Assembly: GCF_018141165.1 (NCBI RefSeq)
Contig: NZ_CP058558.1
Location: 371,828 to 435,827 of the forward strand
Direction of reading: 5' to 3'
DNA length: 64,000 nucleotides
Origin: Alkaliphilus sp. B6464
Lineage (GTDB): Bacteria > Bacillota > Clostridia > Peptostreptococcales > Natronincolaceae
A program made the translations under genes and the position numbers. The first letter of the stretch is position 1, and every line of letters starts with the position of its first letter. The notes under the pieces are model-generated. The model worked only from the letters and a program-made list of their open reading frames with translations. It had not been told where the DNA came from and did not search any database. Positions 7,428-16,573 of this stretch are shown here, piece after piece.

Positions 7428-8396
7428 TTAACTTACTTTATAGTCAGGATTTAATGACTCAAATCGTTCTTTAAACTGCTTGATTACCTTTTGATATTCA
7501 ACGAATACTCCTTTAACATCAACATTGTCTTTTATCCAGTTAAAATATCCTAGATCATTAAAAAACAAATCCTTAACACTAATGCCATCATTATATTTAT
7601 TTGTTTTGATGATAAAATTTGCTAGTTTAGGATCCACTTCAATATATTCTGTCCTATTAGATAAAAGATTATTTCCTGAAAGAGAGTTTTTAGGAGAGCC
7701 ATATTCTTGGGATCTTCCAAATGTCTGCATCTCAGTAATTCTAAGTTGAATAACTCTTTTCAGTGCATCATAAACCTTTGATGCTTGGTCTATGTCATTC
7801 TTTAAGTTGTAATAAACTCTATTTTTAATAATAGTGGTGAATATTGAAATCATAGAATTATATTCAGCAGCACGAAGCCTTTCCTTTTCTGTACCACCCT
7901 GAATTTCTAAGATTTTTTCGGTAATATTAAATTCTTTCATATGCTGTGTCATTTCCATATCTAATGCTCTATCATCCATATACTCCTGAATAAAAAACAT
8001 TTCAACAGGTATAGATATTACAAAATTTTCTAGTTCTTCATTGGTTAGTTTTCTTTTAAACTCTACACTTTTAACTTTACCATCTTCAATCTTAAAATCA
8101 GGTCTCACTCCTTCTCTAATTAAAAGAATCATGCTTGCTAATTTTTGCTTATATTTTCCGGTTAAGTTATCAACTGCTTCTTTTAAAACCTTATAGTATT
8201 GATTATGTTTTCCAAATTCTTTATTTAGTTTATCTCTCAAATCCTCGTCACTAATAGGTTTAGTAGTCAGTATAATCAAATTGTTTTTCTTACCTTTTGC
8301 AGATGTGGATTTTTCTGATACAACTTCATTTTCATTGGGCATATTTTTGTCAACTGTTTTATCTGAATCTTGTGCTGTTGTATTAGCAGTAGTCAT
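7428..8396 (-). CDS. 322-residue protein of unknown function
   Basis: A soluble protein with a low-complexity hydrophilic N-terminus (about 40 residues, Thr/Asn/Glu-rich) followed by a long, mainly helical, charged body. The last 60 residues include FIIKTNKYNDGISVKDLFFN and GYFNWIKDN, which faintly recalls the small C-terminal domain of exodeoxyribonuclease X-type proteins, but the match is weak. The ribosome binding site is AAGGAGGTATTC. It is convergent with the CheX-like gene and divergent from the SPFH pair. No function assigned. Confidence 0.7.
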   Translation of the reverse strand: MTTANTTAQDSDKTVDKNMPNENEVVSEKSTSAKGKKNNLIILTTKPISDEDLRDKLNKEFGKHNQYYKVLKEAVDNLTGKYKQKLASMILLIREGVRPDFKIEDGKVKSVEFKRKLTNEELENFVISIPVEMFFIQEYMDDRALDMEMTQHMKEFNITEKILEIQGGTEKERLRAAEYNSMISIFTTIIKNRVYYNLKNDIDQASKVYDALKRVIQLRITEMQTFGRSQEYGSPKNSLSGNNLLSNRTEYIEVDPKLANFIIKTNKYNDGISVKDLFFNDLGYFNWIKDNVDVKGVFVEYQKVIKQFKERFESLNPDYKVS

Positions 8397-8429
8397 AGAT
8401 GAATACCTCCTTAAATGCTTTTTATAGTT

Positions 8430-8444
8430 TTAAGATAACACATA
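8430..8444 (-). promoter_or_regulatory. weak TGTGTTAT-type promoter for the minus-strand gene
   Basis: On the minus strand the sequence reads TATGTGTTATCTTAA, about 40 bases before the start codon at 8396. It matches the recurrent element at most positions. Confidence 0.4.
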
Positions 8445-8552
8445 AATTTAATTAGAAACCTATATATAGAATTGTGTCGGGATTATATAGTTTTATCAAA
8501 GATAAAATCAAATAATTTAAAATTTATGAATGTATCTTAATAAAAAATAGTG

Positions 8553-8566
8553 TGTGTTATGTTAAA
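8553..8566 (+). promoter_or_regulatory. TGTGTTATGTTAAA promoter before the SPFH pair
   Basis: Exact copy of the element, 38 bases before the TTG start at 8604. Confidence 0.7.
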
Positions 8567-8603
8567 GCAGAATAAAAATAAGACAAAAAGGGGTTGATGT
8601 AGT

Positions 8604-9551
8604 TTGAAAAGGCTAATTAAATTTATTCCAATTATACTTATTGGTTTGATTCTAATTCCAAACATGGTGTATACACTTGATTCTGGAGAAGAAGCATTAG
8701 TTCTAAGATTCGGGGAATATGCAACAACAGTGAAAAAAGCAGGAATCAACTTCAAATTTCCATTTGCAGACAAAATATATCCTGCAAAGATGTCTGAAGT
8801 TAGAAGACTAGAGTTTGGATTTAGAACTACTGATGGTGGAAGTTCAAGATATCCTGCACAGTATGAAGATGCTCCACAGGAGTCATTAATGCTTACTGGG
8901 GATGAGAATTTAGTACATGTTGATCTTTCGATTCAATATCAAATTGTAAATTTAAAGGATTTTATGTTTAATGTAGATAATCCTGTTGAAACATTAAGGC
9001 TTATTTCAGAATCAATTATAAGAAGAAGTGTAGCCAATAATACTCTTGATGATGTCCTAACAGATAATAAATTTGCTATACAGCAAGAAATAAAATCAGA
9101 TATTCAAAATGTTGTTGATGAGTATGGTTTGGGTATGGTGATAAATGGAGTAAACTTACAAGATGTATACCCTCCAATAGAAACTGATGATGCATTTAAA
9201 GATATTGCTAGAGCCAAACTAGATAAAGAGTCTAAAATTAATGAGGCTTTAGGATATGAAAATGATGTGTTGCCTACTGCAAGAGGAGATGCACAGAAAA
9301 TGATTAAGAGTGCAGAAGGATATAAGGAAGATAGAATTGAGAGAGCAAAAGGTGACGTTGCTAATTTTGAGGCTATATTAGAGAAGTACAACTTAGGAAA
9401 ATCTGTGACAAGAACAAGAATGTACCTTGAAACATTAGAAGAAATTCTACCTGACATGGATCTTTATATAGTTGATGATAAATCTGGCGAAACTGTAAAG
9501 TTCTTACCATTAACTGATAATGTGGTTCTTCCAAAAGGAGGTAGCAACTAA
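8604..9551 (+). CDS. SPFH/band-7 protein, HflK-like
   Basis: A 315-residue protein starting with TTG behind AAAAAGGGGTTG. Residues 5-25 form a membrane anchor, then an SPFH domain (SGEEALVLRFGEYATTVKKA, GINFKFPF, VHVDLSIQYQI) and a long coiled coil with repeated Ala, Glu and Lys. HflK and HflC make a large membrane cage around the FtsH protease and restrain it. The next gene overlaps its stop by one base (TAATG), so the two are translationally coupled and likely form a hetero-oligomer, as HflK/HflC do. No FtsH gene is in the window. Clostridial chromosomes often lack this pair, so acquisition is possible. Confidence 0.85.
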   Translation: MKRLIKFIPIILIGLILIPNMVYTLDSGEEALVLRFGEYATTVKKAGINFKFPFADKIYPAKMSEVRRLEFGFRTTDGGSSRYPAQYEDAPQESLMLTGDENLVHVDLSIQYQIVNLKDFMFNVDNPVETLRLISESIIRRSVANNTLDDVLTDNKFAIQQEIKSDIQNVVDEYGLGMVINGVNLQDVYPPIETDDAFKDIARAKLDKESKINEALGYENDVLPTARGDAQKMIKSAEGYKEDRIERAKGDVANFEAILEKYNLGKSVTRTRMYLETLEEILPDMDLYIVDDKSGETVKFLPLTDNVVLPKGGSN

Positions 9552-10549
9552 TGAATAATTTTAATAACATTGATTCTCAACAATTAAAGAAAATGGTTTT
9601 AAATAAATTAAAAGAGAAAGCCAAAGTTTATGGAATAGTAGCAGGTGTAATTGTTGTTAGTTTAATTGGTTTCAATCTATTTACCTATACAGTCAATGAA
9701 GTAAACCAAGCCGTTGTAACTAGGTTTGGTGAAGTGGTTAGGATTGTTGTGGATGAAAAAACAGTTGAAATAACGGAAGAAATTAATGGTGATTCTAAAT
9801 TTAAAAATGTAAAAATTATAGAGGGAAAGGGTTTGCATCTTAAATGGCCATTTATTGAGCATGTAGAAAAATATCCGAATAGACTACTTACTTACGATGC
9901 ATCTCCGAGAGAGGTGACTACCTCTGATAAAAAGAAAGTTGTACTTGATAATAATGCACACTGGAGAATAGTTAACCCTCTAGCATTTAGAGTATCGGTA
10001 GAAAACATTAATAGTGCTAACACAAAGTTAGATGATATTATTTATTCAAGACTAAATGAAAAAATCGGTCTTACAGATGGGACAACTCTAATTTCTGATA
10101 AGGAATATATATATGAAATGCTTAATGCTACAAAAGATATTGCTAATGAAGATGTGAAAAAGTTTGGAATTAAAATTGAAGATATTAAGATTAAAAAAAC
10201 GGATTTACCGCAAGAAAACAATCAAAACATTTTTAACAGAATGATTACCGAAAGACAAAAGATGGCTAAAAAGTTTCGCTCTGAAGGTGAGGAAGAATCA
10301 AAAAAAATAAAGGCAGAGGCAGATAAACAAGTAACAATTATTAAGGCACAAGCATATAAAGAAGCCGAAAAAACCAGAGGTGAAGGCGATGCAGAGGCTT
10401 TAAGAATTTATGCTAATGCATATAACAAAGATCCAGAGTTTTATGAATTTTACAGAACACTAACAGCCTATAAATCAACTTTAAAAGATAATAAATTAGT
10501 AATTGGCTCTGATTCTCCATTCTTGAAATATCTTTTAGGAAATAGATAA
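9551..10549 (+). CDS. SPFH/band-7 protein, HflC-like
   Basis: A 332-residue partner of the preceding protein: membrane segment at about residues 25-45 (VYGIVAGVIVVSLIGFNLFT), SPFH domain (NEVNQAVVTRFGEVVRIV, LHLKWPFIEHVEKYPNRLLT, VVLDNNAHWRIVNPLAFR), then a charged Ala/Glu/Lys coiled coil (about 220-280) ending in the short hydrophobic region FYEFYRTLTAYKSTL typical of HflC. An insertion of about 25 residues after the first SPFH strand (VDEKTVEITEEINGDSKFKN) is longer than in Escherichia coli HflC. The terminator at 10555 ends the two-gene operon. Confidence 0.85.
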   Translation: MNNFNNIDSQQLKKMVLNKLKEKAKVYGIVAGVIVVSLIGFNLFTYTVNEVNQAVVTRFGEVVRIVVDEKTVEITEEINGDSKFKNVKIIEGKGLHLKWPFIEHVEKYPNRLLTYDASPREVTTSDKKKVVLDNNAHWRIVNPLAFRVSVENINSANTKLDDIIYSRLNEKIGLTDGTTLISDKEYIYEMLNATKDIANEDVKKFGIKIEDIKIKKTDLPQENNQNIFNRMITERQKMAKKFRSEGEEESKKIKAEADKQVTIIKAQAYKEAEKTRGEGDAEALRIYANAYNKDPEFYEFYRTLTAYKSTLKDNKLVIGSDSPFLKYLLGNR

Positions 10550-10554
10550 TTTTA

Positions 10555-10583
10555 AACCCCCATGATGCACAATGGGGGTTTTG
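10555..10583 (+). terminator. rho-independent terminator
   Basis: CCCCCAT pairs with ATGGGGG, then TTTTGTTTT. Confidence 0.85.
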
Positions 10584-10588
10584 TTTTG

Positions 10589-10603
10589 TATGTTATGTTA
10601 AAA
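10589..10603 (+). promoter_or_regulatory. TATGTTATGTTAAAA promoter before the dGTPase gene
   Basis: Good copy of the element directly after the terminator. Its distance of about 88 bases to the start codon is longer than usual. Confidence 0.5.
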
Positions 10604-10690
10604 GTGGATCACCTAAATTACTTGATAAAGGCTGGAATTTTATATGATAATAACAAAAAATCTTTTTATGAAATCTAGGGAGGTATTTAA

Positions 10691-11686
10691 ATGAAAGTAG
10701 TTTTTTATATAAAAGATTATCTATTAAAACAAGAGGCAAATAATTTGTCGAAATTTGCATGTTTAAGCAAAAATGCCACTAGAGTAAAGGAAGATATTAA
10801 TGGTTTTCAACTTCCTTTCACGATTGATATACAGAGGATCATTAATTCAAAATCATTTAGGCGATTAAAACATAAAACACAAGTGTTTTTAAATCCAAGG
10901 GGAGATCATTATAGAACTCGGCTTACACATACTCTTGAAGTTGTGGAAACTGCTAAATTCATTGCAAGATATTTAAGATTAAATGAAGATTTAACGGCTG
11001 CTATCGGGTATGGACATGATATTGGTCACAGTCCATTTTCACACGCAGGAGAGGCAGCACTAGAGGAATATTTTGGATCTAATTATTCTCATAATAAACA
11101 AAGTCTTAGAGTTGCAGATGTTGTTGAAAATATGAATCTCACCAATCAGGTAAGGGATGGGATACTTAATCATACGGGTAAAATAAAACCTATGACATTA
11201 GAAGGCCAAATTGTAAAAATAGCAGATCGTATTGCTTATCTACATCATGATATTGATGATGCTATTAGAGGAAAAATTATTACTTATGATGATATTCCAA
11301 CACATCTTCGAGAACTATTTAATTCAATTGAAGATGTGTCAATAGTTCTTTCTCTAGACATAATTGAATCTAGTTTAGGCAAAGATGAAATAAAAATGTC
11401 ACGAGACATTGAAAACGCTATGTTAGAACTTAGAAGTTATATGTTTGAAACTATATATGAGAGAGAGTCTTCAAAGCGGGAAGTCAAGAAGGCAAAAGAT
11501 ATTGTTATTTCCCTTACAGAATATTATTTGAAGCACCCTGAAAAAATGCCAGAAAAGTACTTGCAATTACTTGAGAGTTATTCTAAAGAAACAGCAGTTA
11601 TAGATTTTATATCAGGAATGACTGATGTATATGCAATTGCTAAATTTGAGGAAATATTTATACCTCAAAGATATGATATTTTGTAA
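10691..11686 (+). CDS. dgt: dGTP triphosphohydrolase-like HD protein
   Basis: A 331-residue protein of the dGTPase/dNTPase family. The signature is complete: RRLKHKTQVFLNPRGDHYRT, RLTHTLEVVETA with the first His, GYGHDIGHSPFSHAGEAAL with the HD pair, and IADRIAYLHHDIDDA with the last Asp. These enzymes cleave dNTPs to nucleosides and triphosphate. In phages and defence islands they can deplete or rebalance dNTPs. The GGGAGGTATTTAA ribosome binding site supports the start. The first 25 residues (FYIKDYLLKQEANNLSKF) match the family N-terminus. A strong terminator follows. Confidence 0.85.
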   Translation: MKVVFYIKDYLLKQEANNLSKFACLSKNATRVKEDINGFQLPFTIDIQRIINSKSFRRLKHKTQVFLNPRGDHYRTRLTHTLEVVETAKFIARYLRLNEDLTAAIGYGHDIGHSPFSHAGEAALEEYFGSNYSHNKQSLRVADVVENMNLTNQVRDGILNHTGKIKPMTLEGQIVKIADRIAYLHHDIDDAIRGKIITYDDIPTHLRELFNSIEDVSIVLSLDIIESSLGKDEIKMSRDIENAMLELRSYMFETIYERESSKREVKKAKDIVISLTEYYLKHPEKMPEKYLQLLESYSKETAVIDFISGMTDVYAIAKFEEIFIPQRYDIL

Positions 11687-11693
11687 AAATTTA

Positions 11694-11723
11694 AAAGGTG
11701 CAACTAAAAGTTGCACTTTTTTA
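11694..11723 (+). terminator. rho-independent terminator
   Basis: AAGGTGCAAC pairs with GTTGCACTT, then six T. Confidence 0.85.
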
Positions 11724-11724
11724 C

Positions 11725-11753
11725 TTGAAATAATATAGCCTTTTCTTTGATAA
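11725..11753 (+). promoter_or_regulatory. sigma-A-like promoter before the large two-gene operon
   Basis: TTGAAA and TGATAA separated by 17 bases, about 55 bases before the start codon at 11807. Confidence 0.45.
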
Positions 11754-11806
11754 TGACATCATTAAATTTACTAAGGTATTAACTAAAACTATAGGAGGTA
11801 TTCAAT

Positions 11807-13903
11807 ATGATGGAAAATATATTAGTGAAAATGTTTAAGGAAATTTTACTAAGAAAAAAATACTTTGAAGTATTGGATAGAACTTTAAATAAAGAATTAT
11901 TAGAGAACATAGTGGCTTTTCATAACTATGCAAATGAGGATAAATTAAAATTTAAATCTTTAATACAAATTGACAACATAGTAGAAAAAGGCAAGAATTT
12001 TGCTGAAAACAATAATCTTCTATATATGGGTGAGTTACTTGAAAGATTTAATCAAAGAAACATAATAAGAGATACTAAAGATCTGTTCACTTTAGTATTT
12101 ACAGTAGGAAATTTGAATAAATTTACTGATTTAGATATTGTAGATGATCAACGTGAAATATACAGAAAAAATGTCCTTTCACTGATTAAAGATAATCCAG
12201 ATGTATTAACAATTAGCAGTTTTATCATGAATTTAACTGATGATGAAAAAGGATTTGGATTGCTTAAATTAGGAGATGATAAGTTTTTTGAACTAGATTA
12301 CTTTAAATTGCTTGTAATGCTAAAAGAATCATTAATTAAGAACAATTCCTTAGAAGAAGTTTTATTAGGAATTAATTTTTATATTACAGAGATAGAAGAA
12401 TTAAAATATTTTATTGACGGACATACAAATTTTGAAAGCGTTCAACCAATAAAAGATATTATAGAGACCATGGTTAACGATGTAGAATGTATATTGGTTC
12501 CTGCCCTCAATAACAATATTATAGATATAGAGGAAAATGTAGAGATTTATTCTGTATTGGTTAATATGTATGAGAGAATTGGTTCTCCGAAATCTAAAGA
12601 CTTTAAAACTAAATATTTTTCTGGATTTTTAAGTTCAGTGAGTAATCTTAAATTAAAAGAAATAACGGACTCAGAAGTAGAGAAGATACAGAGGTTTTTA
12701 AAACTATCAAATGAGCAAATTAGATTCTTGAATTATTATATGGGTTTTTATAACGATTATAGCCGAATACGAAAAAAGATTACTGGTCCCGGATATGTTA
12801 GACTTGCTACTGAAATGGCTAAAGTTTATTTAGAAAAATATGATGTATTACCTGAAACTATAAAAGACCATTTAATAAAATTAAGTGAATATGAAAATTT
12901 AGAAGATAACATTTTATGTTGGATTTTTAGACATGTAAATATGTCAAATTCATATGAAAACTTTAAATTGATACTAGAACTTGCTAGAAAAGAATTTAAA
13001 GATTTAAATTTTGCATGTGGAAGGGAACATAAATATATTCTTGAGAACCCAGATTATATGAAAATTATGAGAAAAGATGAACTTAGAACGATTCTTATAG
13101 ATGTACTAGGAATTTTAAATGATAAAAATGAATTTGAATTATTTATGCAAAAAGCCAATGATTTTAATATTGATCTTTTAGATAATTATTCAGTTTTTGA
13201 GAATATGATTAAATTTAAGATGTTTGATATTTATGATTTTTTAAATATAAATAGCAGAGAATGTATATTTGAAAACACATTTAAATATATCGAAAAAGAG
13301 TTTTCAGATACTGAATATGCAAAGTATCTTATAAGATTAAGTGATACAGTTAAAATGTATGATATGAATGATCTATTTTACAGTAAGATCAACTATATAA
13401 TAGATAAAAGTAATGAACTTGAAGAACATTTAATAAAAAAGTTATATGAATTACAAGATGCTGCGTGTTTTACATTAAGGCCAGAATCATATGATGTTTT
13501 AATTTATAAAAATCTTCAAGATGAAAAATATCTTAAAATAATGAAAATTTCGGATGATGAAAGAGATATATTACTTCGGAAGTTTATTGAGTATAGTCTA
13601 TTAGATCACGACATTAGAGAAAATATCAGAAAATCTTTTATGACTGAAGAAGAAAAGGAAAGAGAACGAATACAAAAGAAAATTAGTCAGATTCAGAATT
13701 GTGATTCTTTATGGTCGCTTAAACGTTATACGCAAGAAAGTGATTATCAAAACAAAGAAATTAGCATAGCAATTCGTGAACGTTTATGTACCTTTAAAGA
13801 ACATAGTTCTTACTCTCTGGAAATAATTAAAGAACTTATTGATTCGCATATTTTGGACAAGGAGCAGTTATTTGGACTATTTCAAAACATGAAAATTGCT
13901 TAA
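11807..13903 (+). CDS. 698-residue helical protein of unknown function
   Basis: A very large, almost wholly helical soluble protein rich in Leu, Ile, Lys, Asp and Glu, with no membrane segment, signal peptide or motif I can name. Successive stretches of 30-40 residues resemble helical-repeat units (for example SLIKDNPDVLTISSFIMNLT and LRTILIDVLGILNDKNEFEL), so a solenoid scaffold is possible. The start follows AGGAGGTATTCAAT. The following gene begins 22 bases after its stop with the same style of sequence, and the two probably work together. Confidence 0.7.
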   Translation: MMENILVKMFKEILLRKKYFEVLDRTLNKELLENIVAFHNYANEDKLKFKSLIQIDNIVEKGKNFAENNNLLYMGELLERFNQRNIIRDTKDLFTLVFTVGNLNKFTDLDIVDDQREIYRKNVLSLIKDNPDVLTISSFIMNLTDDEKGFGLLKLGDDKFFELDYFKLLVMLKESLIKNNSLEEVLLGINFYITEIEELKYFIDGHTNFESVQPIKDIIETMVNDVECILVPALNNNIIDIEENVEIYSVLVNMYERIGSPKSKDFKTKYFSGFLSSVSNLKLKEITDSEVEKIQRFLKLSNEQIRFLNYYMGFYNDYSRIRKKITGPGYVRLATEMAKVYLEKYDVLPETIKDHLIKLSEYENLEDNILCWIFRHVNMSNSYENFKLILELARKEFKDLNFACGREHKYILENPDYMKIMRKDELRTILIDVLGILNDKNEFELFMQKANDFNIDLLDNYSVFENMIKFKMFDIYDFLNINSRECIFENTFKYIEKEFSDTEYAKYLIRLSDTVKMYDMNDLFYSKINYIIDKSNELEEHLIKKLYELQDAACFTLRPESYDVLIYKNLQDEKYLKIMKISDDERDILLRKFIEYSLLDHDIRENIRKSFMTEEEKERERIQKKISQIQNCDSLWSLKRYTQESDYQNKEISIAIRERLCTFKEHSSYSLEIIKELIDSHILDKEQLFGLFQNMKIA

Positions 13904-13925
13904 TTTGAAAGGAGAAAACTTTGAC

Positions 13926-16439
13926 ATGAATACTTTAGTTGCAAATATAGAAAACAAGTTAAATATATTAGGGCAGGTAAGAAAATTAGATATAGCGAAT
14001 AGGGTGTTAAAGAACATAGAACCAGAAAGATTAAGCAAGATCTTTGAACTGGGGAATAGAGATTATCATCGTTCTATTCAGCCACATCTACTTAAAAGCG
14101 ATAAAATATTTAATGTATTCAATTCAGAGAATACAGAACTAAAAGATGCATATATATACTTCATTAACAATGATGAAGAAAATATATCCTTATCTAATAT
14201 TGACCAATATAAAGATGATTTTGTTTTAAAACTTTACAAGATCAAAGAGGAACTAATTGATAAAGCCAAGGAAAATACTTATAGATACAATGATTCTTAT
14301 CGAATTTCTAGGGGAATGAAAAAGTCTATGATGGAACTCTTGGATTATTCTCTTACTAATAATGTATCCATAGAAGAATTACAAAACATGTATAAAACAA
14401 TGTACACACTTATTTATAATTATGAATATGGAAGTTATCAGGATATGAAAAATGAAGATCGTGAAATGTTTTGTGAGTTTATAAAACATTCTTTCGTAAG
14501 TTTGTATGGTAATAATATTATTGATCTATTTAAAGAAATTAAAGGAAAGACTGAAACAATTAAACTTTTTAATTTTATTGGAGAATATAATATAGTTGCT
14601 AATGATTTTAATGTAGAACAGCCGAGTGATATATTAGAAGTTTTAAAAAGTATTGAAGATAGATTGCATAGTGATGATTTTAAAAGGGTTATGGGAATAG
14701 TATTTGAGAGAGAAGTTTTAAATAAAGAACTTAAAATGTTAAATTATAAAATTGAGAAAGGACAAGATTACTCATCAATTTATAATTATATGGATTATAT
14801 AAAATTTCTATATAAAGATCAATATGAAGATTTATTTAATGAGTTTAACTATATACTTAGTCGTTCTTCTAATAAGCAAAACGATTTTATTATATATTGT
14901 GTTAGAAATAGAAAAAAAGCATTTATTAAATTAATGCTTGAAGAAAAAGATACTTTCAATAAATTGTATGATACTTGTATATTGTTTTCCAACGACTTTA
15001 GAAATTATATAAATATTAATACCTTAAATAAGGATAACTTAATAGATATATCTTCAGTATCTTCTAATGAGGACGTATTTAAAAGGATATCCAAAGGAGA
15101 AACAATTACTTTCAATGAATATAAGATACTAAGTGGTTGTAGTGCCTTTGTTATAGATATATATTTTGTCTTAGATATGAGAATTGATGATAAATTAAAA
15201 CTTATTTCTGAACTTGTTGGCATTAATGAAAAAAATCTTAAAATGCCTGAACTTTCTTTAGAAGAAAAAGTCCAAAGGGTTAAGAGTCTGTTAGAGCAAA
15301 AACCTCTATCTAAATGGATAAACGATGATCTTGCTCACATTAAAAGATGTAAAAGATCAAGATATCTTCAAATACTTCTTAATAAAGATGTATTTAGAAG
15401 ATTTATTCCAGAAATAAAAGAGGAGAATGACATTGATTTTTTAATGGATAATAGAAACACCCCTTTTATGAACATGAAGGATTTAAAAGATGCTAAACAT
15501 GCATATTATAAAGATTCAGAAGAATTAATCTCACTTTTAAACAGAATGGGGCTTTCAGATAGTTTTATAGAAGATAATAAAGATGGAATTTGCAAATTCG
15601 CCTCCGAAGGATTAATTAGAGTAGTGGACACTCTTTATGATTGTGTTAATTCCGCACAAAAAAGAAACTTAATGTTATTGACAAAGGCTTATATGGCAGA
15701 ACAATTTGAAAAAGTAAAATTCTTTAATGATGATCTTGATATTGAAATTGGTATTCAGACTACTGATAAAGTAAAAGATGAATGGAAGAAGAATATTAAA
15801 AAAGATATCAATAATGAATACTACTGTGAAGAAACATATGATTTTAAAACCACTTTAAAAATGGGGGAAAACCCAACTTCAACTTGTATGAACTGGAGAA
15901 GTGGTTCATATAATAATTGTCTTCTTTCTAACTTCGATACAAACAAAAAACTGCTTGTTGCAGGTAATAGTGATGGATTAGTTGCGAGAGCCGTTATAAG
16001 ACTTACCAAAGGAATTGAAAACCTAGAAAACTATAATTATACTCAAGGGAAACTAACCTTTAAAGATATTGAAAAAATTGAAGAATATAATAATGAGATG
16101 GTTATAGAACAGAAAGAACAATTAATATTATTTGTAGAAAGACCTTATATTAAAGGGGTATCTGATAAAATCAAAAAGAGGATTTTAAAAACCTTTGTAA
16201 AGATCGCAATGGAAAAGGCGAAGCATATTAATGCTTTAGTGGTTGTAGCAAATAGTTATTATGATTCAATATTAGACAAGCAGGGATTAGGATGTACATC
16301 ACTTGAATTTAAAGTTTACAGTGTTTTTATCTCATATTCTAAAAATGGTATGCAATATATTGACTCATTTAATGGTAGAACTGGACCTGAAAATGAGGGG
16401 CATTACGTAACTGATAAATTGCATATTATTGAACCATAA
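13926..16439 (+). CDS. 837-residue protein with a distinct C-terminal domain, function unknown
   Basis: The second member of the large operon. About 600 N-terminal residues are helical and similar in style to the upstream gene. The C-terminal 200 residues form a separate domain with conserved-looking features: GENPTSTCMNWRSG, SYNNCLLSNFDTNKKLLVAG, DGLVARAVIRL, and a later ILFVERPYIKG. Two cysteines, an Asp and an Arg are embedded in a beta-rich context that recalls uncharacterised Cys-containing domains and, faintly, PcfJ-type proteins. The start at 13926 is chosen for AAAGGAGAAAAC upstream. No known activity can be assigned. A terminator follows at 16456. Confidence 0.7.
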   Translation: MNTLVANIENKLNILGQVRKLDIANRVLKNIEPERLSKIFELGNRDYHRSIQPHLLKSDKIFNVFNSENTELKDAYIYFINNDEENISLSNIDQYKDDFVLKLYKIKEELIDKAKENTYRYNDSYRISRGMKKSMMELLDYSLTNNVSIEELQNMYKTMYTLIYNYEYGSYQDMKNEDREMFCEFIKHSFVSLYGNNIIDLFKEIKGKTETIKLFNFIGEYNIVANDFNVEQPSDILEVLKSIEDRLHSDDFKRVMGIVFEREVLNKELKMLNYKIEKGQDYSSIYNYMDYIKFLYKDQYEDLFNEFNYILSRSSNKQNDFIIYCVRNRKKAFIKLMLEEKDTFNKLYDTCILFSNDFRNYININTLNKDNLIDISSVSSNEDVFKRISKGETITFNEYKILSGCSAFVIDIYFVLDMRIDDKLKLISELVGINEKNLKMPELSLEEKVQRVKSLLEQKPLSKWINDDLAHIKRCKRSRYLQILLNKDVFRRFIPEIKEENDIDFLMDNRNTPFMNMKDLKDAKHAYYKDSEELISLLNRMGLSDSFIEDNKDGICKFASEGLIRVVDTLYDCVNSAQKRNLMLLTKAYMAEQFEKVKFFNDDLDIEIGIQTTDKVKDEWKKNIKKDINNEYYCEETYDFKTTLKMGENPTSTCMNWRSGSYNNCLLSNFDTNKKLLVAGNSDGLVARAVIRLTKGIENLENYNYTQGKLTFKDIEKIEEYNNEMVIEQKEQLILFVERPYIKGVSDKIKKRILKTFVKIAMEKAKHINALVVVANSYYDSILDKQGLGCTSLEFKVYSVFISYSKNGMQYIDSFNGRTGPENEGHYVTDKLHIIEP

Positions 16440-16455
16440 TAGTATTTATAATTTT

Positions 16456-16482
16456 AAGAACTGCTCAAAACGCAGTTCTTAT
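16456..16482 (+). terminator. rho-independent terminator
   Basis: AAGAACTGC pairs with GCAGTTCTT, followed by a T-rich tract. Confidence 0.8.
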
Positions 16483-16511
16483 TTTATTTTATTAAAAATA
16501 GATGTTCAAAT

Positions 16512-16539
16512 TTGAATATCCTCTTGTTATTTGTAAAAT
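16512..16539 (+). promoter_or_regulatory. sigma-A-like promoter before the DUF4127 gene
   Basis: TTGAAT and TAAAAT separated by 16 bases, 35 bases before the start codon. Confidence 0.45.
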
Positions 16540-16573
16540 ATGTAATCTAAATAACAATTGAGGAGGACTATGA

